Assembly: GCF_031877795.1 (NCBI RefSeq)
Contig: NC_133934.1
Coordinates: 23,067,716 to 23,131,715, forward strand
Source: Strix aluco
Lineage: Eukaryota; Chordata; Aves; Strigiformes; Strigidae
Direction of reading: 5' to 3'
Length of the DNA: 64,000 bases
Numbering within the stretch: the first letter of the stretch is position 1; each line of letters opens with the position of its first letter. Of the stretch, positions 8,445-21,937 are shown piece after piece. The translations under genes were made by a program, and so were the position numbers. The notes below the pieces were generated by a model, which saw only the letters and a program-made list of their open reading frames with translations, did not search any database and had not been told where the DNA came from.

Positions 8445-11400
8445 AACATAAAAAATACATAATGATGTATTGATGTTCAATCATGATCGAATTTCCTCAC
8501 CATGACCTCACATGAATATCATGTTTGTGATGACATTAGCATGAAAAGCGAAAGATTCTGCTTCTTTAATATGATTGAGTAAATCCATTATTGTTTCTCT
8601 TCCTTTTTCATTTCAAATTTTAATTGTTAAATTCAGGATGGCAAGGAAGTAATTTGTTTCAGTGTTGAGAGAACAATTTCCTTGCGTTCTTTTTAATTAC
8701 ACAGTAGTCATTACTGTTTTGCTTAAAAGCTTTCATAATAAGTCTTGCACAGTCCCAAAATGATCTTCCCCTCATTCCATAATGATTCCCACAGCCCTGT
8801 AGGCAGTAATGCCCCAGCGATCCATAATGCCCTTCACTTGACTCATTGTGAAGGGTGTCACACCTGGGCCATGGGGCTGATGCCTCCTCCCTGACAGCTC
8901 TGGGAGGGGGCCATACCAGGGACAGGGCCTCCATTTGCCCTGAGTTATTTGGTTTCTTCCATCAGTCATTATATTCATATATACATAAACATTCATGTGT
9001 TTGGAGATGAGTCTTCAACCATATAACCAAACAGAAATAGCAAGGTATAAGCAAAACACAGTGGGCATGAAAGACCATGGGGTGAGGTACCAAAACATTT
9101 TACTGACCATTTGTAATATGTATGTGCCAAACTAAGGCAGAGCTGGCTATTAATATTTGCTTAAATCTGAAATTAGTAGAGACAAACAAGTGATAATAGT
9201 AATTTGAACTGTATGAAAATGATAAACAAAACAAACTTTGACCCTTATTTTCTGTCAGCTTTATTGGGGTCTGTATTGAGGAACAAATCCTAGGAGGCCA
9301 TGAACCATTTTGATTTAGTAACTTATCCTGCAGTCTCTATGTTTTTGTTTTTATTTTTTTATTTATCTTCGTACCAATTAATTTTTGATTTCTAAATGAT
9401 CACAAGTGTATCACAATAGTATCCATGCCTATGTAAATGAGTTAAGATAAATCTAGTTATTTTAGCATGTTGAAAACTTCCACCTGATGAATGAATTTGA
9501 TCTATATTTCCTTCATATTATTATTTAAGGACTTAAACATGTGGATATGCTGTTCCAGAAAGTTAGTAACTGAAAGAAGATATTGCAATTATAATATCAA
9601 ATGGGGCTTAAAGAAGCATCTGTGCTTGCTAAAAGTGGAGGGTGGGAAATAAACTATTGGAAAGACCATCAATGGCAAGTGATGTTTCCTTATGGAAGGA
9701 TTATAAATACATACATTTATGCAAGAATTATTGGGAAGGCATTAACACTTTCTGTAAGAATACCTTTCTACTTAGTTATACTGGGAATGATGGAGACAAA
9801 ATAGTAGCATCTCACCTTCTACACCTTACACGACTTCAAGAAGTAGTGATCCATTCTGTTCAAAGATGCTCAGAGCTGGGCAAAGTCTGGAATTCCCCAT
9901 ATGTCTTGTTTCTGTCATTTAAAAATGAAAAACCTTTTCAAACCTTCCTTGCTTCTGTCATGCTGAATAGTCTGGCTGTCACTCTTGGCCTGGATTACAT
10001 TGTTGAAAGCAAATCTGTGTCACTGACCTTACCAGTAAGGTTGAGTATGCCACAGAATGTTATCCCAGGGGACACCATTTAGAAGTTCTCCGTGAGACTT
10101 GTCATCAACATACTAACTATGAGGTAGTGATGATAAATTGTCAGAATTAATCAATGTTGAAATATGTTCCAAGAGACATTTTGCAGTGAGGGCTGCAAAG
10201 AGGGTTAACAGATAAGCAAGACAATTAATGCTACTGAATGTATGTAATACACAAAAAATAGTTTCAGGAAGGAGATGGGATGTTTTTGACTTTCCATTTG
10301 GAAAGCTCATTTCGAGCATCTAGTAACTCCAGTGAAAGACTCTGAGCACCCAGTTGTTATGCAAAACAGGCCATTAGTGTAGATAGTTAAAGAAGGTTTT
10401 AGGAACATAACCTGAAGTATCTATTTTGGGTTTGTAAGTTTCTCTTTCATATTAAATCAGAAAAGCGTTTTGTTAAACAGCGGCTTTCTTGAGAGTATTC
10501 CATGAGGAAGACAATTAAGGGAAGGTACAGTATTATTAATTATTATTATCAATATTTATTAATAATTATCAGTGAATGTTTTTACTGTACAACTTGTGGC
10601 AATGTTATATTCTCAGTAGGAGCATGAGAAACTTAAGAAATAGTAATTTGAACTTTTACCCCATTGCTTTTTATTCTCCCCTATTCTCTTATTGTTATTA
10701 ATACCTTCAGAGAACAATTTATTTCTTTTTTAAGTTTTGATTAAGAAAATTTTTGAACAGGGAGTGTACTGCATGCAAATTAATCAGCATTAAAATCTGA
10801 AGTAGAATTTGGAGAGAGAACAAAAAATTAAGACCTTCATCTGTGGCAATACAGAGAAGAGATTGAGAGGTATCACAAAACAAAATTAGGTCTAAATTGT
10901 ATAAGGTCTTGAAGATGAAGATCTTACATTTAATGCACTGTGGAAGAGGGCATCGGTACCTGAACTCTTCACTGACATGTAACAAAAGAAATGAGAGATG
11001 AGTAAGATAAGTTTAGCCACTTTGATTTGAATAAAGAGTTAAAATTAACATCAGAGAAACTAAAGGAGAAGTTGCAGTAATCAAGGTAAAAGTTAATCTG
11101 TCACTCATGTAACTAGCAATGTTGTATGGAACTAAATATCACAGTAAATTTTTTAGCATCTAAGACTGAAGCTTTTACTGTAGTTTATCTTTAAGGACAT
11201 CTATTCACTGCCATTACTTCACTTATGATTGTTGGGGCTATTGGAGAAAGGCATTAATGCTAATCAACATATAATTGATTTACTTTGTTTATATTGTAAA
11301 GGGAACATAAGCACCAGTAAAAGTAGAATTTGCCAGAGTTAATGCCACTGCAGAGCAAACTTAAAAAATTAGAGTATGACAAAATGACTGTGTGATTACA

Positions 11401-13948
11401 GTGCATGTTAATCTACAAATACTAGCTTAGTTTCACTCATATAAGTACCATAACTGTCAATGAAGATATCAGGTTAAATTTCTCCTAAGAACCCTAGCAC
11501 AAATTTGCTTGACCATTATTAAGACCTCCTTACTGTATTCATGTTGCCTCTTTATTAGTTCACTTAAGCTCACATAACTTTGTTACATTCTTTTTGAATC
11601 ATTCTGAAGAAGCTTTCAGTACATTTTATTGAATGATGTTCATTTCAGTCAAAGAATCACTGACTGGAGTCACAGTCTCTTTGTATCACTGTCTTGTGCA
11701 GAAAGTGCACTGTGATAACACACTGACCTACAGTGGCAAAAGGCACTGCTCTTCTGGTAAGCGTGCACTGCAGCTGAACTCCGTGCCAGCCCCTCCTCAC
11801 TGTGTGGCTGGAAGAGGCCCGAGTAAAAGGTCTGTTTAGCTAAATCCTTTCAGACCAAGGTAACACTGCTGCCTAGCAGCAGTTTTAACACAGTTACAAA
11901 ATGGACACAATATTTATAACTAATGCATTTATAATGCACTCAGTTTTAACAAAATCTTTCTTTGTGTTCAATGTGTCACAAATACTAAGATATGGTTTTC
12001 CCTGTTTTCTCGTATTTAATAAAATAGAGGTTAGATTTTATTCATAAAATAATTTTCCTCTGTTTAAAAGCACAACAAGATGAGTTTTTGTTTCTTACAT
12101 TCTGAAAAGTCTGGATTTTAATAGAAGGGAGGATTTGTGTTGTGAACAGGCAGGTTCAACAATACTTGCAGTTTGATGCCTAACATCCTCACATTTAGCT
12201 CCACTAAATTAGATAAGGCTCAGGTTTGATACCAGATGATAGAACATAAGTAAAAATATCTACTTAAATAATGCTTTTACTGTAGTTTTCTTTTAGTTAG
12301 GGCATTTGTTTGGGTAGTACATTTGGAACCTGAGATCTGATGCAATATCAAATATTTTAGTGGCAGCATGATACTAAAGTGGATGAAAAAGCATGCTTTG
12401 TACAAGCATAGAATGTCTTTCTAACATGCAGCTCTAACAGAACTAATGTAGCTTTATAATGGTGTCTGTAAAGCCTCTTCACTTATGAACAAAACTATGT
12501 CAATCAGGGATCACATCTCTTGCCCCTCTTAACTGCCTAAAGCTATAAACAGCCAACTCTCCAGGTGGTGATATAGCAGTAACAGTTATCTACCCCTTTT
12601 CCACTGGCTGGAACTTACCCCTTTCCACAGCTCAGCTGGTAAAGTGTTTCTGGCAAATTCTGTTTAATCCACATTCAGAGGAAGGCCGGTCAAAGTTTTC
12701 AAATGATACAGGAAAACACACCAGGCTGCTTATAACAGAGATTACCACAGAATCTGCTACCAACAGGTTAACAACTGAGCTTAAACAGTGTGTATGTAGG
12801 TCTCAACTAGTTTGTCTCAGAAGTAGTCCTGAGACATCTACAACTTTGTTGGATGTCCTGAGTGTCATAGATGCCAGCATAGCAAGGACTAAGAACAGCA
12901 ACCATCAGCACAGCTAGATGTGAAAGAGGATATCTGTCCTTAGCCTCGAGCCAACTATTTAAATTGCTTGGCTTACGTGGGTGATTTTGCCTGAAGAGGA
13001 TGAGGGATCAATCACAGGAAGCACTACTGGAGGTACTGCTCTCCCACTTCTGCTGGCAAAAGGGTAATAATGAGCAGCTGGAGGGCATAACTGTAACAGG
13101 GGTCTTCCACCTGCATGCCAATGGTAGCGTGATGTCTGTCTACAATCTGTTTGACTGACATAACTAGCTTTAGCTTGTAATATAGACCTAGGTTAATTAA
13201 AGTTGCTTTCTAAGTTGCTCTATATATAAATTCGTAAATTTCTGTGATTGAATCTTTAATTTTATTTACCTGTATTTTCTGAGTGAATATTCCTTTATGT
13301 TAGTTTAGATTATTAATAAATAATATAGTATGATTTCTCTTATTGCAGTATGAAAAGTTTAGATAAAAGCACATAGTACTATGACTTTTCTACTAAGCTT
13401 GATGCTTCTCTGTTGCATAGCAACAGTATTAAGACAAGGAAGAGGTGAAGAGAGGGTGAAGAGGAACATGAATTTGTCATTGCAAGATCCATGCAGCTTT
13501 ACTCCAAGAAAGTGATTAAAATATCTGTTCTATACAAACTAGTTGAAAACTGGACTCAGTAGGAAAAGCATACCTAATGATCACAGACAAGTCTAAACAC
13601 AGTAATCAGATGCTTGTTTGAGATACCTTTGTCAAGATTCTGAGACAGATTACAAATAGATTGATTCAGTATTTAATTTCATTTGGTGATAGGCAGCCAC
13701 AGTCAAGCATTTAGTTTGTCATTTCATGGTATAGCTGAGTGATCTGTGTCCAGTTATGTGATAAAAAGTCAACCACACACACAGGAGCATAGAGGAGCAA
13801 TGGCATGTGCAAAACCCCAAATTAGAACCTCATGCAGCTATTCCTAGGCCCATCCCTGGAGAGTGAGCAATCCGTAAAAGCCACATCTTCACAAGAAGAA
13901 AGGAAGGAGCAAGGAAGAACAACATGTGGGGGAAACCCAGTAAGCAAG
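8445..13948. other. Unique AT-rich sequence, no supported gene
   Basis: The longest open frame is 9642-10082 (plus, 146 codons). It has no recognisable domain, and chance frames of this length are expected in 64 kb. An AT-rich imperfect palindrome lies near 10530-10575. Nothing else was recognised. Confidence 0.55.
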
Positions 13949-14385
13949 TGTCTTGGTTTTGGCCAGGATAGAGTTAACTTTCCTTGGGCTGAGAGGGAGC
14001 ACAGCTGAAGGGCTGGATCCTGATCATCATTGAAACATTCCATGTCATGTGACATCAAAGCTCAGCTTATAGGTGGGCACATGCTCTCTCACGGGCGTTG
14101 TTTTGTTTTCGGTTTCCGGATTGGCTGGGCAGGTTTCTCTGGTGAGTTGGGATCGCTGCTGGGGATGAGCTCTGTACCGGTCACCGTTCGGTGAGCCACT
14201 ACTGCATTTACCCATTTTGGACTACTATCATTACTGTTGTTCTTTTGCTAAGTAAATTTTTGTTATTTAACCTACAACTTTCTTTTTTTTTTTTTTTCTG
14301 TCCCTCCCCTATTTCACCAGGGCAAGGGGGAAATAAACAACTGGCCATGTGGCAATTTGCTACCGGCTGAGTTCAAACCACAACA
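13949..14385 (+). mobile_element. Solo LTR, 437 bases
   Basis: It begins TGTCTTGGTTTTGGCC and ends CAAACCACAACA, with a perfect GCAAG duplication at 13944-13948 and 14386-14390. It resembles the LTRs at 23302-23730 and 36713-37147 along its length, including the T-rich run followed by CTGTCCCTCCCC near the 3' end. Confidence 0.93.
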
Positions 14386-14647
14386 GCAAGTCTGAGAAAT
14401 GGCCATCTCAGGGGACCCTGAGTCCCACTGGCCAGCTGTGACACCCATCAGGTAAGTCAAGGGGAGTAGCTCTCTGGTTCACCTTTTGGACTGAGGGGGT
14501 TTACTGCCTACAGAGGTGTGAGACTTGTGATTGGATGCAGGAGAAGCACTTTTGGGGATTGTACAAGACAACAGGATGTTTATGGAAGGACCAAAGGACA
14601 GGAGAGGGTATTTGATGTGTTTTGGAGAGTAGCAAGCATGGAAAAGT

Positions 14648-15028
14648 AGAATCATAGAATCATTCAGGTTGGATCATCGAGTCCAGCCATTAATGTAACA
14701 CTGCTAAGTCCACCACTAAACCATGTCCCTAAGCACCACTTGTCTTTTATATACCTCCAGGGATGGTGACTCAATCACTTCCCTGGGCACCCTGTTCCAA
14801 TGCTTGACAACTCTTTTGGTGAAGCAAATTTTCCTAATATCCAGCCTGAACCTCCCCTGGTGCAACTTGAGGCCATTTCCTCTTGTCCTGCCGCTTGCTA
14901 CTTGGAGGAAGAGACCAACACCCACCCCACTACAACCTCCTTTCAGGTAGTTGTAGAGAGCCTCCTTTTCTCCAGACTAAACAACCCCAGTTCCTTCAGC
15001 TGCTCTTCATAAGGCTTGTTCTCTAGAG
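14648..15028 (-). mobile_element. CR1 3' end
   Basis: The plus strand starts AGAATCATAGAATCATTCAGG, the reverse of a CR1 tail, and continues with the well-known CR1 3' region (CACCCTGTTCCAATG, CCTCCCCTGGTGCAACTTGAGG). It encodes the last part of ORF2 in broken form. Confidence 0.92.
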
Positions 15029-15235
15029 GGACAAGGGGATAGGAGAGGCTGGCTGTTTGTACCATGCTGATCAGTGGATTTTCCTGGCCATAGCCTACAC
15101 TCCATTACGACAGTCTGTCCTGTCTTATTAAATTCCATTTCGAACTATTTTCTTGGGTGAAGGGCTTTTGTGTGCACATGCATGTGTGGGGGTGTGTGCG
15201 GGTGAGGCAGCTGGAGGACGTGGCTACTGGAGGGA
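15029..15235. repeat. Unclassified GT-rich repeat-like segment, left piece
   Basis: GC- and GT-richer than its surroundings, with TGTGTGCACATGCATGTG and similar runs. It probably belongs with 15991-16600, from which it is separated by the LTR at 15236. The family is not recognised. Confidence 0.4.
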
Positions 15236-15985
15236 TGTAAGGACTGTGTTGGACTGTGTTTGTCTCAACATTGCTGCCACACCACTATCACTTCCTGGCC
15301 TCAGTATCCTGTCATCGTGGAGGAGTACGCTCTGAAGGAGACGAATTGTCCCTGACGAAACCACGACATCCGCCCGAAGTTGAAACAACAACATCCTTGG
15401 CAGTGCCTACCAAGCTGCACCTGTGCGCGAGCTGGGTGGAGAGGAAATCAGGGTGAGAAAGATGTGCAGAGGCTGAAGACACTGCGGGTCGACCTGCCGC
15501 TGGCACGACCACCGTTAACACCTGGGCATGCATGCATGGAGGAAACAGGGGGCGGAACGTATTACAGTGAGCTCCGTGGAAATGGGCAGACTTTTCGGAG
15601 AAATCGTGGGGACTGGGGCAATAAAAGGACTGTGTACTCCTCTCTCAGGATCACTCTTGTTCTCACTCTTGTTACCCTTCTTGATTTTGGTCATCCTTCC
15701 TCGGAGCTGGGACTTCGGCGGAGCTTGGAGCACCATCACCTGCACTGAGACCGAGCCAATGGTACATTACTGGATTTGTGGTGGTAGTAATTAATCTTGC
15801 TGCATCTCTACCGTTTGCTTGCTTAGGGATTCTGACTTTTCCTTTCTTTTTCTCTCTGTCCTATTGCTATTATCGGTTGTTACGGAAAATAAAGTTCACA
15901 AGGTTGTACGGCATCTGACTTCATTTGTGTCTTAATCTCGCTCTTGGGATCGTTGAAGAACCCTCTCCAATATTGGATCGGGACA
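15236..15985 (+). mobile_element. Solo LTR, 750 bases, intact relative of the split LTR
   Basis: It begins TGTAAGGACTGTG and ends ATTGGATCGGGACA. A perfect five-base duplication AGGGA lies at 15231-15235 and 15986-15990. The polyadenylation signal AATAAA is near 15888. At the site where the provirus entered the other copy, this LTR reads without interruption (near 15624-15640), which confirms the nesting at 2013/6603. Confidence 0.9.
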
Positions 15986-15990
15986 AGGGA

Positions 15991-16600
15991 CCAATCAATT
16001 GCTAGAGAGATTGTGGGCTCTGGAGGTTGTTTGGGAGACCTGTTTGTGCAATATGAATATCTATGTGGAGGGCAATGGGGAAGAGGGGAGGATCCAGCAC
16101 TAGTGCATCTAATACCACTTACTGAAGGGATATATATTGTGTATGTGTGCATGTGTAGGTCTGAATGCTAGCAGCTGGAGTGGGGTTATGGCCTTGGAGG
16201 TGGCATGCTCAGGTGATACCAGCCAGGAGACTGGGACCCAGGGACAGAAATTGGGCAGACTGAGTGTCTGATTCCAGCTGCTGGACAGGTCAACATTACA
16301 TACTTTTATCTATTCCCACTGTCGGATCTTTATCCTGATCAGCCAGAGAAGGGAACAGGATGAGACTGTTGGTGTTTGTGTTTGTGCAAGTGCTGCATGT
16401 GCCTGTATGTGTTGATCAATATGTCAGGCTATGAATACAAATGAACATGTATTGTATATGTGTGTTTATGTGTGTGCCTACTGGGAATACATGCTGCTGG
16501 TTGGACTCAGGGGCATGAAGCTGTGGCAACCTTGTTCTGTTGATGTCAGATTTGGCAGCTCCCTAACAATATATGTAGAAAATGGCATTTAAGTCTTTGA
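15991..16600. repeat. Unclassified GT-rich repeat-like segment, right piece
   Basis: Several TGTGTATGTGTG-type runs alternate with GC-richer stretches such as CAGCTGGAGTGGGG. The composition differs from the flanking AT-rich DNA and suggests an old, degraded mobile element. No coding content was recognised. Confidence 0.4.
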
Positions 16601-16752
16601 CATTTAGATACACTACTAGTGACTTATCTACACAGGTTGTATGCATGCTATTTTGAATGTATGTATTAACTTTTGGAGAGGATATGTAATTTCTTTTTTG
16701 CATAAAATTATTTTATTATGTATGTATTTTTTATAAAATATTTCTTACACAG

Positions 16753-17085
16753 AGTGTTCTTAAGTACATGGTTAAGCTACATGAGTTGTTAGAGCATGAT
16801 GTGTCACTAGAAGTAGGTCCAGACATGAGAGAACTTAGTGGCAGTAATACGTGCTCCCACCAAATGTCATAGGCTGATAGTGGAGAAAGGACTGACATAC
16901 GAGATAGGGATGATGCCACCTGAAGTACTACCAGCATTACTACCACTAAAAGACCCCCAAAACATGAAATAGTAACACCCTTACTACCACTGGAAGAACC
17001 CATGTCTTCAGAAGTGTCATCACCACAAATGACAGTGCTACAGGATATCAAGGTACACCTGAAATCATGCAAGGAATGTAAATAG
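16753..17085 (+). pseudogene. Protein-like segment, possible decayed terminal exon
   Basis: After a plausible splice acceptor (TTTCTTACACAG, ending at 16752) one frame runs 110 codons to a TAG at 17083-17085, with two internal stops, TAG at 16870-16872 and TGA at 16921-16923. The translation has a protein-like composition rather than that of translated AT-rich DNA: LKYMVKLHELLEHD near the start, DSGERTDIRDRDDAT in the middle, serine/threonine-rich stretches, and VLQDIKVHLKSCKECK at the end. I do not recognise the family. It could be the last exon of a dead gene copy, a fragment of a processed pseudogene, or part of an unknown mobile element; chance remains possible. Confidence 0.4.
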
Positions 17086-20000
17086 CTTTTCTGTATTCTT
17101 GATCCAAGTCCAGGTCCCCTCAGCCTGTAACCAAACGAGATGAAATCTATTTAGGCATTGTGCATATGTGTCTGAGTGAGCATAGTAATATCTCTATTAA
17201 GACAAAATATTAATTTATAAATATAAATTTACTAATGACCATAATTTCCCCTTTGAATAGGGGGAAAAATATATTTGCTTCAATAAGCATTACAATTCTT
17301 CTATCACTCTTAAAATAATCAAATGGCTGAGGCTTCTTAATTGTGGGCTATAACTGTATCATTTAAAGATCAATTACAATGTTAAAACATTTTAACCTTG
17401 CTTAGAGGTGGGTATGTAACTATGACTTTGCTATGTTTTTTAGTTTGCCTGTTTAAGAACCAGCTTTGTACAGAAGACAAAACCTTGAAATATTTAAATG
17501 TGATTAAATTGATTTAATATATGATAGTCCCACCTGTATGTCATTTCTGATGTACATCTGGCACACACAAAATTAAAAGGTAAGTAACATGATTACAATC
17601 AGATTAGTGTGTCTACGCAAGTAAATGAGATTGCAAATCTGTACAAGTGAAAACTGCACTTCCTAGTGAGACCACTTTGCATCACATTAGCTTAAAATGA
17701 ATTCTCAACATTCATATAAAATACTGACTGGAAAATCCAACCTTTGTAATAATACTGTACAAGTCCAGAAAACCTCCCCTCTGCTGGGGTGCAGACTACT
17801 AGCTATTTCCTGCTGCAACTTCTCACCTGTTATTTAGTTAAAAAATGAATCATTCACATAGGTTGATCATTGATCAAATTGGAAGTAGGCTTTTAGGAGA
17901 CAGAGAATTTTTGTTTTCACTGTGTTTGGGCACCAGGGATAAGTAGAAGGATCAACATTTTACTGAAGAAATACTATGTATATATGCAAATAAAAGTATT
18001 TATACTCAAAAAGTATGCAGCTGCATGGGGATGCAGTGAAATAAGGGGTAGTAAAGTATATATATTTAAAAAGATGCTTTCCCATGAAAAAGCTCCATAA
18101 ACCAAAGGAGTGGCTTAAGTTTGCCGTCCTGGGGAAGGGGTTGCTTTGAACCTCAGAGAACTTACTTTGCAAGTATGGACTTCTGACTGGTTTCAGTTTT
18201 AACTCCAAAACTTTCATGCATCTGTATATGTAACAGTTTTAGACATAACAGTCCAGTTGTTTATACACTGTGTAAAATGAGTCCAGTTATGCTCTGGTGC
18301 CACAGAATTTTGACACTAGCAATAAAAAAGCTAAATAAAAATAGATGGACAGAGCTTGAAATTCTGACAAAGGAATTCCTGGGGATTTCAAACTGGAGTT
18401 CAGTTGAATTGAATTCTAAGTTCTGTTAAGGGGCAGCAAAAAATGAATCATATTTAAGTTTGGTATTTATCATCCACTGTTTTGATCTCAATGAACTCCT
18501 CTGAAATTTAACTTGATAAAGCTTATTCCAGGCTAAGTTGTTTTCACTAGACCTTATTATTATTGTAAATAAAAAGCTTTAAAATTATGACTTTTAAAAA
18601 AATGGATTCTTCATCACTCCAAATCTTTATATCAATATTCACTTCTTTGGAGATATATGCTCTAGCTCCTCTAATATTGCAGGTTTGACAGAGTAATTAT
18701 TATGGAAGGTATTTTTCCTGAATATCTTCAGGAAGTCATCCAAGTTTAAGTTGTGAATTTTAGAAAACACAGTCAATTTCCTTGGAGTAATCAAATCATC
18801 AAACCTCAAGAATATTTTGGTCTACCTATAATAAATATATTCTTTCTTTTTTCTTTTTTTTTTTTTTTAAGTGTTTCTCTGGTGGGGAAAAAATATATTC
18901 ACTGCATTTTATGATGGTTTTACAAATTCCACAGAGTGAGCATTTTAAAGCCATTAAACCCTTAAAAGGACTAGATGTTACCACCATTACAGGCTTAAAT
19001 GACTTTTTTTTTTGGTCTCTCTTAGTTCAAAAGTATAATTCATTTTAGATTTGAATGAGTATCACTGTGTACTGTCACTTTATTAGCAGACATTTTATTA
19101 TTACTTTCACATTATATTATTATGTCCTCCCAAAACATTCAAATTTATCCAAAACCATGGACAAGCAATATCATAAAGCTGTTTCAAAAGCAAAGTTTTA
19201 CACATGAAAGATAAGGTTTTTTAGTTTATTAATATGTAGGGAAGGTATGGACAGTAGCTTTGCCTTTTGTATATTCCCATACAACTAGAGAAACAAGAGA
19301 AATATGAATCAAAATATGTTCTTCTACTTTTAGAAATCTCATTGTAAGGATCTCTGTGTCATTAAGGTTATTGATCAGAACAGAGTTTGAATCTTTTATG
19401 GGAAACATCAGTTTTATGAAAGTGGCATAAAAGAGAAGGCCTACAAAGAACATAGTCCTTGCAAACATCAAGAAAGAGTGAATGCAAAATCTCATAGCTG
19501 TTAAACTTAAAGGCAGGCTATATATCTTCAAAGATTAGTTTATAAATCTAGCACAAGTTAGATGGCCATATACCTTTATTTATTTAGATTTTTATAAGTA
19601 AATTCTGTAGCTATTCAAGTATTACTTTAAGGTCTTGGCAGAGAACATATCAATGTCTCTAAAATCAATATCCCAAAATAGTTTCAGAGGGGCTTAGGAA
19701 TACATCTTTCTAAAGGGTTCTTCTAACGGCAAAAAAAATTTACTTATCATATCTAGTTTAACAACAGTGTCTCTCAAGTGCTTCACCAGCAGGTTTACAC
19801 ACTTGGAAATGTACATCAGGACACTCAGAGTGTTTCATTTTACTGTGTTCCAAGGTCAGAATCTTCATAGCACTTTATTCCACTTCATAATGACGAGAAT
19901 AACAGTTTGAATAAATAAATGAAATAAGATGTAAAAACAGCCAACTGCTCTATTAGCTGAAATTTCAGGACAGTAGTTTCACTTCAGGGTCATACAAGCA

Positions 20001-21213
20001 TAATTTGCTGACATCAAACATTTTATATTTAAAACTATAATTAATGAGGTCACAAAAATGTGTCAAGATAGTCTAAGAATCACTGTTTGCTTTTGATATA
20101 TAAAGACTGACAAGTCTCTGTCACTGACAGTGAAGTATAATACAAAGGATCTTTTTTGTGAATCAGTAACACTTTTTAATAAGAAATCAAGAAACGGTTA
20201 TAGTAAAATCGGAAAGTGGGAAAATGGTGAAAAAAAGTCTGAGGTAACTTTTCAGGTAGAAGATCTTCATCTTCAGATGTGGAAATTGTGGGGAAAAGCT
20301 AAAAAACATTGCAAACCTGTCTGATAAAGGGAAAAAAAAAAGGGGAGGAAGGAGATGTATGCTGGGAAAAGTAACTACAATTTCAAAAACTTGAGTGCAT
20401 TATTTCAGTTTAACTTAAAGTAGATATGTACTGCCTTCCTACATTGTGTGTCAATGACAAACTCCTCTTGTGTTTTCAGTCTCACAGCATTTTCTTCAGA
20501 ATTCCTCAGATGCTACAGCATTGGAATTAATGGCAAATCTTGTGAATATCCTGTCACATCCAATAATTCTGCATCATAATTTACAGAGTTTAAGGAATTC
20601 TAAAAAATTCCAGACTGCATTATTAGAAAATTAATGTTGATATTATAAGAACCACTCACTTAAATTATATGCAATAGGATATTGGTCAAGGTTAAATGAC
20701 AAAATGTCACTTGTACAGGTGTGAAAGCTTAGTGTAGTTTCAATAGGGAAAGCCCTTAGGCAAGTAGAATTTAAATTGGACACAGACACCTACCTGAAAA
20801 AAACATTGAAGTTACTGGGTTGCAACATGATGTACAAGTACTGGAATACAGGGTGTCAAATGGAGTTCATTGCTTGATGACAAATTGCCTGGAGTGTCAC
20901 AGAAAGAAAGTAAAGGAAGCCAAGTTTAAAGGAAGTTTTTCAGAGTTTGTAGGAAAAAGCAGTATTATACTGTGAACTGTTAAGATTAGGGGGCATTAAA
21001 GGAAAGGAAATAAGGCACTAAGAGTGACTTTCAGACTTTTCTGAAAGACTTTCAGAAGTCTCAGAAAATGTTGGAAAATAATACTAGGGAAACTGCGGCA
21101 AGAAAGAACAGCTTCAAAGACTTGATTAAGTTCTTCTGTTTAGCAGTGAGTATCTTAGTTTTGAGTTGCAAGTGGCTACTATCCCTAGGGTTTTGCGTTA
21201 TTTTATTACTTAT
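17086..21213. other. Unique AT-rich sequence
   Basis: T-runs occur near 18847-18868 and 19002-19012, and an A-run near 20329. No gene, RNA or mobile element recognised. Confidence 0.55.
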
Positions 21214-21553
21214 TCACAGAATCATAGAATCAAAGAATACCAGGTTAGAAGGGACCTCAGGGATCATCTGGTCCAACCTTTCTTGGCAAAAGTAAGGTCT
21301 AGACAAAGTAGCCCAGCACCCTGTCCAGCTGAATCTTAAAACTGTCCAATGTTGGGGAATCCACCACTTTCCTGGGGAGATTATTCCAGTGGCTGATTGT
21401 TCTCATTGTGAAAAATTTTCCTCTTCTGTCCAATTAGAATGTCCCCAGGATTAACTTGTACTCATTACCCCTTGTCTTTTTCATATGACTCCTTGTAAAA
21501 AGGGAGTCTCCATCTTCTTTGTGACCACCCTTTAAATACTGGAATATTTTACA
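21214..21553 (-). mobile_element. CR1 3' end
   Basis: The plus strand opens CACAGAATCATAGAATCAAAG, the reverse of a CR1 tail, then GGGACCTCAGGGATCATCTGG and the usual CR1 order down to CCTTTAAATACTGGAAT. It is 5'-truncated. Confidence 0.92.
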
Positions 21554-21937
21554 TGTGGAATCACATTAGGCTGTTGTGTTCCAAGGAATTTATTTTAAAT
21601 GGTTTCCTTTTAAGTTTGCAAGAACTCGTCTCTATGAAAAACCAGAACTAGCATGAAAAGTTGTCTGTATTTTTTCTGAGCCTCACTGTATAGTCTAAAG
21701 AGTAGTATGATGGGTGAGAGAGAAGCATATGTCATGTTAAAAAATACAAGTTCCCTCCCATCCAAAAAGTAAAATCCAGATCAAAAAAAAAAATAAAATC
21801 TGGCATTAACATTAATGAAGGACTAGACTAAAATCTATGTGACTATAGTAGATGGCAAAATTCCTGACTTCTCTGAAGGTTGTAAGCCTCTGCTATTGAT
21901 GGGTCTGTGTAGGAGCCACTAGGACTGTGTAGCCATG
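21554..21937. other. Unique sequence between CR1 and an LTR
   Basis: AT-rich with an A-run near 21784; nothing recognised. Confidence 0.5.

Noticed and set aside
8023..8451. A 142-codon frame, with a similar 133-codon frame at 63201-63602
   Set aside because: The apparent conservation between the two is explained by both lying antisense in copies of one LTR family.
9642..10082. A 146-codon plus-strand frame
   Set aside because: No known motif, and one or two chance frames of this size are expected in 64 kb of six-frame sequence.
14386..14647. GC-richer sequence after the solo LTR with a CAGGGGACCCTG palindrome
   Set aside because: It may be an old element, but I found no boundary, coding content or second copy to support a call.
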